From Thermoplasmata archaeon (lineage in GTDB: Archaea > Thermoplasmatota > Thermoplasmata > Thermoplasmatales > Thermoplasmataceae), in the NCBI GenBank assembly GCA_021850505.1, contig JAJZLW010000105.1, positions 1 to 6,726 on the forward strand: a stretch of 6,726 bases of DNA, written 5' to 3'. The translations under genes were made by a program, and so were the position numbers. Positions within the stretch are counted from its first letter, which is position 1. Every line of letters begins with the position of its first letter. Below the pieces are notes generated by a model. It saw only the letters and a program-made list of their open reading frames with translations, did not search any database and was not told where the DNA came from. Positions 1 through 5,264 of this stretch are shown piece after piece.

Positions 1-56
1 TTTACAGATTCTTCTGAACCTGGAAGTGTGTCTATCAAGACGTAAGCTAAAACCAT
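1..56 (-). CDS. Stand-alone Lrp/AsnC ligand-binding (RAM) domain protein, N-terminal fragment
   Basis: The minus strand opens with ATG at 56-54 and reads MVLAYVLIDTLPGSEESVK before leaving the window. This matches the start of the short archaeal proteins made only of the Lrp/AsnC ligand-binding (RAM) domain: a first beta strand of the type MVxAYVLI, then a PGxE turn leading into the first helix. Family members are usually about 75-80 residues, form oligomers and bind amino acids. They lack the helix-turn-helix, so they act as sensors or partners rather than DNA binders. An in-frame TAA at 62-60, two codons before the ATG, shows that no helix-turn-helix is fused in this frame. A TATA-like stretch at 87-95 lies about 35 bases upstream. 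The gene is on the same strand as the threonine synthase-like gene, 139 bases downstream of its stop. Only 18 complete codons are visible, so the family call rests on a short but characteristic motif. Confidence 0.72.
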   Translation of the reverse strand, partial: MVLAYVLIDTLPGSEESV

Positions 57-84
57 CCTTTATCACTCAATGAACAATAAGTCA

Positions 85-96
85 GGATAAATAAAT
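85..96 (-). promoter_or_regulatory. Probable TATA box of the RAM-domain gene
   Basis: On the minus strand this reads ATTTATTTATCC, centred about 35 bases before the ATG at 56. Initiation about 26 bases downstream would give a leader of roughly 9 bases. The call is based on position and composition only. Confidence 0.4.
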
Positions 97-97
97 G

Positions 98-120
98 TTA
101 TGAATTAATTAATTTCATAA
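98..120. repeat. AT-rich inverted repeat upstream of the RAM-domain gene
   Basis: Seven-base arms TTATGAA (98-104) and TTCATAA (114-120) enclose a 9-base spacer that itself contains the palindrome TTAATTAA (105-112). It lies just upstream of the TATA-like box of the RAM-domain gene, where an archaeal activator or repressor could bind. It also lies between the 3' end of the threonine synthase-like gene and that promoter. An operator is one reading; a chance AT-rich palindrome is the other. Confidence 0.45.
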
Positions 121-140
121 ATTGATCTATGCCTGCATCT

Positions 141-154
141 AAAAACTTCCAAAA
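141..154 (-). terminator. Possible oligo-T terminator of the threonine synthase-like gene
   Basis: On the minus strand, 40-55 bases after the stop codon at 196, there are a run of four T (151-154) and a run of five T (141-145) separated by GGAAG. Archaeal termination commonly uses short T runs without a strong hairpin. The evidence is the T runs and their position only. Confidence 0.3.
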
Positions 155-195
155 CTTCTGAATTTCTAGAGGATCCTGGCGCGGTCTGTTTCCAA

Positions 196-1404
196 CTAAT
201 AAACCTTTAGATCATTCACTGAATCAAGCAACTCGATCCCTTTCAATTCGGATTGATTGAACTGGTATTCCTTGAATCCTGTCCCGGTTAGAATTACAGA
301 TATTGTTGCATCCTTTTGGACTCGCCCGCTTCTAATTGCTTTTTCAACTCCTGCAAGAGCGGCAGCAGAAGAGGTTTCTGCAAATATTCCGTCCAGCTCT
401 GCAAGGTTTTTCTGGGCATTTTCTATTTCCCGATCTGACACCGATATTCCAAACCCTCCAGATTCCTTTATAGCCTTAATTGCGTGGTTTGCTCCGAAGT
501 TGACTCTAAGGGCACCTGCTATCGTGCTGGGAGTACCGGTTTCCTCAACATGGTCAAGGTTTTTTTCTAATGCCTGAACCAGTGGGCTGGCATTATCGCC
601 CTGCACTGTCACGATTTTTGGCATTTTGTCAATAAGGTTCATGTTCTTTAGTTCACTGAATCCCTTGAAAATAGAGAAGAGAAGATCTCCTCCAGCTGTT
701 GGAACAAATACATAATCCGGAACTTTCTTCGAAGAAATCTCGTATGAAATTGTTTTTACCCCATCGGCGGCCAGAGGATTAAACGGTGCCCAGACGAAAC
801 CGTTCCTCCAGCCTGGGAGCAGCGTCTCAACTCTCTTCAGGGATTCCATCAAGGTTTGTTTGTTGGTGAAGAGTTTCTTTACCCTAACAATTCGTGGATT
901 ATAAGCAGAAATCTGCTCCAGTTTGGAAAGGGTTGAATCCTCCCTGACCAGTATTAGACATTTAAGCCTTGCACGAGCAGCGAAGGCAGCTAGTGCTGCA
1001 GCGGCATTGCCCGAAGATGCAGTAAATATTCCAGCGCACTTCCATTGCTTCGCAAGTGATACCTCAACACTAGCAGCCCGGTCCTTGAAGGATCCGCTTG
1101 GATTGCATCCCTCAAGTTTGGCCCAAATATTTCCGGCGCCAATCATGCTGCCGTAGTTTTCAAGCCTTACATATGGAGTATTCCCCTCATCCAATGAGAC
1201 CTGGTTTTCAGGAAGAACCGGAGGCAAAACTGGTGCGTAATTCCATATTGAATGTTTTTGCTCCTTTATGTTAATTTTGAGACCTGTAAGATCATACTTA
1301 CCTGTTAAGACGTCGCCACACGTTCTGCAAACTGTGATCTGCGGGTCAGAATAGACTTCTCCGCACCGAATGCATTCCAGCCCTATAAAACGAGATTTTT
1401 CCAC
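196..1404 (-). CDS. Threonine synthase-like PLP-dependent enzyme (fold type II)
   Basis: This is a 402-residue enzyme of the threonine synthase / threonine dehydratase fold. Threonine synthase converts O-phosphohomoserine to threonine and phosphate in the cytoplasm. Residues 11-29 form a zinc ribbon (C11, C14, C26, C29), as in many archaeal threonine synthases. The PLP lysine is K107 in NPSGSFKDRA. SSGNAAAALAAFAARA (130-145) matches the STGN asparagine loop. TAGGD (236-240) occupies the phosphate-binding loop, TPSTIAGALR (291-300) matches the usual TIASAIRI segment, and ILTGTGFK (371-378) matches the C-terminal TGxGLKD motif. Length is normal. The start is GTG at 1404-1402: the zinc ribbon begins ten residues later, the next in-frame methionine is residue 87, and a TATA-like box lies 27 bases upstream. 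Departures from consensus (A for G at 110, D240 in the phosphate loop, ETSSAAA at 343-349) leave the substrate open; a dehydratase or another beta-replacing enzyme is possible. Confidence 0.8.
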   Translation of the reverse strand: MEKSRFIGLECIRCGEVYSDPQITVCRTCGDVLTGKYDLTGLKINIKEQKHSIWNYAPVLPPVLPENQVSLDEGNTPYVRLENYGSMIGAGNIWAKLEGCNPSGSFKDRAASVEVSLAKQWKCAGIFTASSGNAAAALAAFAARARLKCLILVREDSTLSKLEQISAYNPRIVRVKKLFTNKQTLMESLKRVETLLPGWRNGFVWAPFNPLAADGVKTISYEISSKKVPDYVFVPTAGGDLLFSIFKGFSELKNMNLIDKMPKIVTVQGDNASPLVQALEKNLDHVEETGTPSTIAGALRVNFGANHAIKAIKESGGFGISVSDREIENAQKNLAELDGIFAETSSAAALAGVEKAIRSGRVQKDATISVILTGTGFKEYQFNQSELKGIELLDSVNDLKVY

Positions 1405-1425
1405 ACGCTTGAATGACTGATAACC

Positions 1426-1436
1426 TAATTAATATT
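1426..1436 (-). promoter_or_regulatory. TATA box of the threonine synthase-like gene (leaderless)
   Basis: The minus strand reads AATATTAATTA, centred about 27 bases before the GTG at 1404. This is the spacing expected if transcription starts at or next to the start codon. No Shine-Dalgarno motif precedes the GTG, which supports a leaderless mRNA and the GTG start. Confidence 0.55.
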
Positions 1437-1477
1437 GAGTTCGGCACAATGGATAATATCGCATTCCAACCGAAACT

Positions 1478-1498
1478 TTTGTATGATTTCCATACAAA
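1478..1498. repeat. Perfect 8-base inverted repeat between aldolase and threonine synthase-like gene
   Basis: The arms TTTGTATG (1478-1485) and CATACAAA (1491-1498) are perfect reverse complements separated by 5 bases (ATTTC). The element starts 17 bases after the aldolase stop and lies 74-94 bases before the GTG of the next gene. It could be a regulator site upstream of that promoter or a 3'-end hairpin of the aldolase transcript. No strong T run follows it on the minus strand, which argues against a simple terminator. Confidence 0.55.
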
Positions 1499-1514
1499 TT
1501 ATATCAATTTACCT

Positions 1515-2276
1515 TTACCGAAATCCCTTTCTAATATTTTCAAGTGCCTCCCTGGCCCCGTTCAAAAGGAAATAATCGTCAGAGCCGATTGCCATTATCT
1601 TGAATCCTTCACCTATGTATTCTCTCGCCTTTTTTACATTGAATGAAAGTGTACCTCCAGGCTTGTCTGATCTCTCTGCAATCTTCAGCATTTTTTTCAT
1701 TGCATCTTCAACAACGGCTGATTCAGGCTGGCCCAAATGGCCGAGAGAAGCGGCCAGATCGTTTGGTCCTACAAACCAGCCATCAACTCCATCCACTGAT
1801 ATGATATCCTCAAAATTGTTGACGGCTTCCTTTGTCTCTATCTGTACAATGACGATAACTTCACTGTTAGCTGTCTTCAGGTATTCAGAATGCATAGAAT
1901 AATACTGCGAAGCTCTCCGCGCTCCTGTTCCTCTTATGCCCGCCGGTGGATATCTGGTATAAGAAACTGCATCAGAGGCATCAACTTGGCTATTCACCAT
2001 CGGTATCATAACGCCTTCACCTCCAGTGTCAAGGGCCTGCTTGACATACATGAGTGAGTTAACTGGAACCCTCACCAATGGTGTGATCTTTCTGGAAGTC
2101 GTCTGTAGTAGTGGTTCAAGTTGTGCTACTGTAAGTGGTGCATGTTCCATATCGAATAGGAACCAGTCGAAGTCGTTAACAGATAATATCTCAGGTATCT
2201 CAGTGCTCGATATCGTTATCCATGATCCGAGGACAACTTCACCATTTTTGAGTTTCTTCTTCATCTGATTATTCAT
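1515..2276 (-). CDS. HpcH/HpaI-family class II aldolase
   Basis: This 253-residue protein matches the HpcH/HpaI aldolase family, metal-dependent TIM-barrel enzymes that reversibly cleave 2-keto-4-hydroxy acids into pyruvate and an aldehyde. Family residues fall at expected positions: FDMEHAPL with D42 and the catalytic-type H45, the carboxylate-binding arginine R69 in PLVRVP, RYPPAGIRGTG (108-118), and metal ligands E147 in VQIET and D173 in VGPNDLAASLG. The 26-residue spacing between the two ligands equals that of E. coli HpaI (E149, D175). Known members act on 4-hydroxy-2-oxoheptanedioate, 2-keto-3-deoxy-rhamnonate or related sugar acids; the substrate here cannot be read from sequence. The ATG at 2276 gives an N-terminus of the same length as HpaI, but M5 (2264) is a reasonable alternative. 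It is upstream of the threonine synthase-like gene on the same strand, with 110 bases between them, and divergent from the FAD oxidase. Confidence 0.88.
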   Translation of the reverse strand: MNNQMKKKLKNGEVVLGSWITISSTEIPEILSVNDFDWFLFDMEHAPLTVAQLEPLLQTTSRKITPLVRVPVNSLMYVKQALDTGGEGVMIPMVNSQVDASDAVSYTRYPPAGIRGTGARRASQYYSMHSEYLKTANSEVIVIVQIETKEAVNNFEDIISVDGVDGWFVGPNDLAASLGHLGQPESAVVEDAMKKMLKIAERSDKPGGTLSFNVKKAREYIGEGFKIMAIGSDDYFLLNGAREALENIRKGFR

Positions 2277-2752
2277 GTGTCAAGGCATGTAGATTTAACT
2301 ATTGAAATTATTGAACCTGCTTTACTTCTTTTAAAGTGTTTAATACACTGTACTTGTGTTACCCGTTTGTATACTACTCTTGTCGAAGTATATGTTTCCC
2401 TCACCGCGAATAATTAGGAAACACATACACAGAACTAGATCCATTTTACTGGTGTTCCAAGAACTAATCATGCAGAAGTTCCAATCCATTAAGATGGATC
2501 CCAGATCGGCTCTTCCTTTCCATGTCTTTTTTTGCGTTACTAATGAAATCACTGAACAGATTTCAAGCATCATATCACGCAGGAAGCTCAGCTTTGTTGC
2601 GCCGAAGACGCCTGTATACACCGACTAATAGATTCCCCCTACCCCGTTCCAATCGACATACCTGTGCTTGAGCTTGATGTCCCCGCCAGAGAAAATATAC
2701 ATGATCCTTCCAGTGAACAGGCTTTGTTTTCATGTTCAATGAGAGGTATCCT
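2277..2752. other. Divergent spacer with no recognised gene; possible gene remnant
   Basis: No known gene is recognised here. On the minus strand one frame stays open from 2729 down to the TAA at 2342-2340 apart from a single TAG at 2627-2625, giving 34 codons before the stop and 93 after it (a GTG follows the stop at 2621). Its first part contains SGGDIKLKHRYVDWNGVGG, which looks protein-like. Another minus frame has a 52-codon ORF from ATG 2733 to TGA 2575. On the plus strand, frames at 2356-2628 (90 codons) and 2556-2765 (70 codons without a good start) are also open. The readings overlap and exclude one another, and all have odd composition with many Met, Cys or Trp. A decayed gene or transposase is possible, as is a long regulatory spacer. 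No tRNA-like fold is seen. Confidence 0.35.
2292..2338 (-). promoter_or_regulatory. Probable promoter region of the aldolase
   Basis: Two TATA-like stretches are possible on the minus strand. TAGTTAAATC (2301-2292) is about 21 bases before the ATG at 2276 and 33 before the alternative ATG at 2264. ACTTTAAAAG (2337-2328) is about 57 bases before the first ATG and would give a leader near 30 bases. I cannot choose between them from sequence. Confidence 0.3.
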
Positions 2753-2777
2753 TGGGATTATAAATTAAAAAATCCCA
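2753..2777 (+). promoter_or_regulatory. TATA box of the FAD oxidase enclosed by an inverted repeat
   Basis: A TATA-like core, ATTATAAATTA (2757-2767), lies between the perfect 7-base arms TGGGATT (2753-2759) and AATCCCA (2771-2777), so the repeat brackets the core of the box. Initiation about 26 bases downstream would fall near 2788, a leader of about 37 bases before the ATG at 2825. A regulator bound to this repeat would cover the TATA box and block transcription, a common form of archaeal repression. That function is inferred; the repeat and its position are seen directly. Confidence 0.5.
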
Positions 2778-2824
2778 GATAATTGTTGCAAATTGTTTTA
2801 TTTTCATTTAACGTTGTCCCTGTG

Positions 2825-4297
2825 ATGCAGGATACTGAAACAGAAGCGGTTATATTTAAGTCGCTCAATTCGGGGAATGTTACAATTAAGAAAGAAGAGA
2901 TTCTGGAACTTGGAAGAAACATATACGGAAAATTGTATCTCAGAGGTGATGCCGGTTATGACAGTGCAAGGGAGATATGGAATGGCATGTTCGCGAAGAA
3001 GCCTTCAGCTATCATACAGTGCAGGGGTACATATGATGTGATTCTCGCAGTTAAGTTTGCAAGGAAATACAACATACTTACCACGATAAAATCAGGAGGG
3101 CATAATATTACTGGGTCATCGGTGATGGATGATGCGCTGACAATAGATCTTTCAAAGATGAATGGGGTTTTTGTCGACGAAAAGAACAGGATAGCTATGG
3201 CACAGGGCGGAGCCCTTCTCGGTGACGTTGACAGAGAGACACAGATATATGGGCTGGCAACACCATTTGGTGTGGTCTCAAAAACCGGAATAGCTGGATT
3301 GACACTTGGAGGCGGGTATGGTCATCTGAGACGAAAATATGGTCTGACAATTGATAACCTGATAGGTGTGCAGATGGTTCTTGCAGATGGCTCCCTCGTT
3401 TATGTTGACGAAAAGAATTACCCTGACCTCTTCTGGGCAATAAGAGGCGCCGGAGGTAACTTTGGAATCGTTACACGTTTTGATTACAAATTGCACAGGA
3501 TCGGTCCGAACCTAATGTTCCAGTATACAGTCTATGACCTGAAAGATGCGGAGAGGGTATTCGATCTTGGAAGAAAATTTATGCTTAATGAAGCTCCGCC
3601 TGAGCTGTCTGCAGAATTCCAGCTGGCGAAGTTTCCAGCATCTGAAAATGTACCGGTTGAACTAAGAGGAAGACGCTGCGTTGTCTTGCGATCCGTATAT
3701 TCCGGAGACCCAGATACTGGAATGAAGACGGTTGAACCGCTGAGGAACCTTTCTGATCCTGTTTACGATAACAGCAGTATTACCAGTTACATCTGGATAC
3801 AGTCTTACAGCGACGGTGATCTCCCAAATGGATGGAACTATTATTCCACCGGCATAATGGTTCCGGATATCACAAAAGATTTGGTGGGACTAATGAAAAG
3901 AGAATATGAGAAGGTCAGTTTCAGTTACTCAGCGGTTACTGGAATATGGCACACCGGCGGCGCGATAAAATCAATTGCGCCTGAAGATACTTCATATTCA
4001 GCCAGAGACAATAATTTTATGATCGTCATTGACTGTGGATGGCCGGATTCATCAGAAAACGAAAAGCAGATAGAATGGGGAAGATCACTGAAGAAAAAGA
4101 TAAAGACAATCTATCCGGATTTAGAGGATACCGGTTACATAAATTTCCAGACATTTGATAACATGAGTGCGGAAGTAAGGTCTGCATACGGCAGTAACCT
4201 TCCGAGGCTGGCTGAAATCAAGGCAAAATACGATCCAGATAACTTCTTCCGCATGAACCACAATATACCGCCTGCGAAGAGCCAGACGGTAAAATAA
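2825..4297 (+). CDS. BBE-like FAD-dependent oxidase (PCMH-type)
   Basis: A 490-residue flavoprotein of the berberine bridge enzyme-like family, which oxidises alcohols, sugars or related compounds with FAD. The PCMH-type FAD domain spans roughly residues 55-230. KSGGHNITG carries H93, the histidine that in this family bonds to the FAD 8-alpha position. AGLTLGGGYG (157-166), RKYGLTIDNL and LFWAIRGAGGNFGIVT (203-218) are the expected flavin-contacting segments. The C-terminal BBE segment is KYDPDNFFRMNHNIPP. The loop that holds the second flavin-linking cysteine in bicovalent members (VVSKTGIAG) has none, so single attachment is likely. The frame extends upstream to a TTG at 2783, but those 14 residues are hydrophobic and start before the predicted transcription start, so ATG 2825 is preferred. 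It is divergent from the aldolase. Substrate unknown; no obvious signal peptide with the ATG start. Confidence 0.85.
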   Translation: MQDTETEAVIFKSLNSGNVTIKKEEILELGRNIYGKLYLRGDAGYDSAREIWNGMFAKKPSAIIQCRGTYDVILAVKFARKYNILTTIKSGGHNITGSSVMDDALTIDLSKMNGVFVDEKNRIAMAQGGALLGDVDRETQIYGLATPFGVVSKTGIAGLTLGGGYGHLRRKYGLTIDNLIGVQMVLADGSLVYVDEKNYPDLFWAIRGAGGNFGIVTRFDYKLHRIGPNLMFQYTVYDLKDAERVFDLGRKFMLNEAPPELSAEFQLAKFPASENVPVELRGRRCVVLRSVYSGDPDTGMKTVEPLRNLSDPVYDNSSITSYIWIQSYSDGDLPNGWNYYSTGIMVPDITKDLVGLMKREYEKVSFSYSAVTGIWHTGGAIKSIAPEDTSYSARDNNFMIVIDCGWPDSSENEKQIEWGRSLKKKIKTIYPDLEDTGYINFQTFDNMSAEVRSAYGSNLPRLAEIKAKYDPDNFFRMNHNIPPAKSQTVK

Positions 4298-4349
4298 GCG
4301 ATTCTGCCTCACTTTCATGGATTTCTTTCTGACTGGTTGGACTAAAATA

Positions 4350-4358
4350 GTTATATCT
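4350..4358 (+). promoter_or_regulatory. TATA box of the enoyl-CoA hydratase gene (leaderless)
   Basis: GTTATATCT is centred about 28 bases before the ATG at 4382, preceded by an A-rich stretch (CTAAAATA) that could serve as the BRE. The spacing predicts a leaderless transcript. A small inverted repeat, TATCC (4365-4369) and GGATA (4375-4379), lies between the box and the start codon; it is too short to interpret. Confidence 0.55.
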
Positions 4359-4381
4359 ATGTCATATCCTTAACGGATAAA

Positions 4382-5164
4382 ATGGATTCAGAACAAAAGG
4401 AAGTGATTGCTGAGGAGTCTGGTAAGACACTGATCCTTACAATAAACAATCCTGAACGCAATAATGTAATGACGCGGGGAATAAGAAATTCAATCTGGCA
4501 AATTCTGAGGGAAAACGAAGAAAACAACCTCAAAACTGTAATATTAAGGGGTGCTGGAAAAAATTTCAGCGCAGGAGCAGACATAAAGAACCTTCTGTCA
4601 CTTGAGGGAGACCTTGCGGATGAATACACAACTTTTGTCAGGGAATTCCTGATCTATGTCCAGAACTATCCGAAAATAACTATTGGTGTAGTAAATGGTT
4701 TCGCAGTTGGCGGAGGCCTGGAGCTGCTTCTCTGTCTCGATCTTGTATATGCCGGTAAAACGGCAAAGTTCGGTCAGACTGAATTGAATGTTGGGATTAT
4801 CCCAGGCGGCGGCGGTACCCAGAGGCTTCCTTTTGCTGCAGGAATAAGGAAGGCAAAAGAGATGATCTATACTGGGAATATAATCGACTCCAGTGATGCC
4901 CTTATTTCCGGTATTATAAATGGTGTTTACGATGATTCTTCTGTATATAATGAAGCGCTTAAAATTGCAGAAAAGATTAATGAGAAGAATTTTCTCTCAC
5001 TGGTGCTTGCAAAACGATCTATTAATTCAGCGTTGAAAGATATGCCTGTGCACCTCGAAGCAGAATCTGAATTCTATAAACTGATACTGAACAGCAGCGA
5101 CGGTAAAGAAGGCTTGAGGGCATTCCTTGAAAAGAGAAAGCCAAATTATAATGATGCGCATTGA
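4382..5164 (+). CDS. Enoyl-CoA hydratase/isomerase family protein
   Basis: A 260-residue crotonase-fold protein. Hydratases of this family add water to 2-enoyl-CoA to give 3-hydroxyacyl-CoA in fatty-acid or branched-chain amino-acid breakdown. The first oxyanion-hole segment is FSAGADIK (62-69); the second is NGFAVGGGLELLL (105-117). Both catalytic glutamates of true hydratases are present: E114 in GGLEL and E134 in FGQTEL, 20 residues apart as in rat mitochondrial hydratase (E144 and E164). IIPGGGGTQRLP (139-150) and the C-terminal GLRAFLEKRKPNY (244-256) are also typical. Length is normal. The ATG at 4382 is fixed by the TATA-like box 28 bases upstream and the usual N-terminal length. It follows the FAD oxidase by 84 bases and precedes the aminotransferase by 100 bases, each with its own promoter, so joint function is not established. 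Chain-length and substrate preference cannot be read. Confidence 0.9.
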   Translation: MDSEQKEVIAEESGKTLILTINNPERNNVMTRGIRNSIWQILRENEENNLKTVILRGAGKNFSAGADIKNLLSLEGDLADEYTTFVREFLIYVQNYPKITIGVVNGFAVGGGLELLLCLDLVYAGKTAKFGQTELNVGIIPGGGGTQRLPFAAGIRKAKEMIYTGNIIDSSDALISGIINGVYDDSSVYNEALKIAEKINEKNFLSLVLAKRSINSALKDMPVHLEAESEFYKLILNSSDGKEGLRAFLEKRKPNYNDAH

Positions 5165-5235
5165 AAATGATTTTGTCTATGAAGACCGGACATTCTATTA
5201 ATATTTCACATCTTATGAATTCACGCCCGCTAAAT

Positions 5236-5246
5236 TCTTAAATATT
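5236..5246 (+). promoter_or_regulatory. TATA box of the aminotransferase gene (leaderless)
   Basis: TCTTAAATATT is centred about 24 bases before the ATG at 5265, which predicts initiation at or beside the start codon. No clear Shine-Dalgarno motif lies at the usual distance before this ATG. Confidence 0.55.
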
Positions 5247-5264
5247 CTTGAGGAATGCTACAGG

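Noticed and set aside
164..175. TCTAGAGGATCC, identical to the XbaI-BamHI join of common cloning-vector polylinkers
   Set aside because: The flanking bases do not continue as polylinker on either side, and the sequence lies in an ordinary 3' spacer. A 12-base match alone is not enough to claim vector or chimera.
257..577. 106-codon plus-strand ORF opposite the threonine synthase-like gene
   Set aside because: It is a shadow frame of a well-supported gene on the other strand, with no recognisable domain of its own.
1413..1646. 77-codon plus-strand ORF across the aldolase 3' end and the intergenic region
   Set aside because: It overlaps conserved aldolase coding sequence on the other strand and the threonine synthase-like promoter, and resembles no known protein.
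2340..2621. 93-codon minus-strand ORF starting at GTG in the divergent spacer
   Set aside because: Its composition is rich in Met, Cys and Trp, no family is recognised, no promoter is placed before the GTG, and a plus-strand ORF overlaps it almost fully. It is kept only as part of the possible remnant.
2356..2628. 90-codon plus-strand ORF in the divergent spacer
   Set aside because: It has no recognisable motif or convincing upstream promoter, and it overlaps an equally long frame on the other strand.
2641..2765. Plus-strand frame reading PYPVPIDIPVLELDVPAREN and ending at TAA 2766
   Set aside because: It looks protein-like but has no suitable start codon, its stop lies within the FAD oxidase TATA region, and no family is recognised. 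It may be a shadow of the minus-strand frame there.
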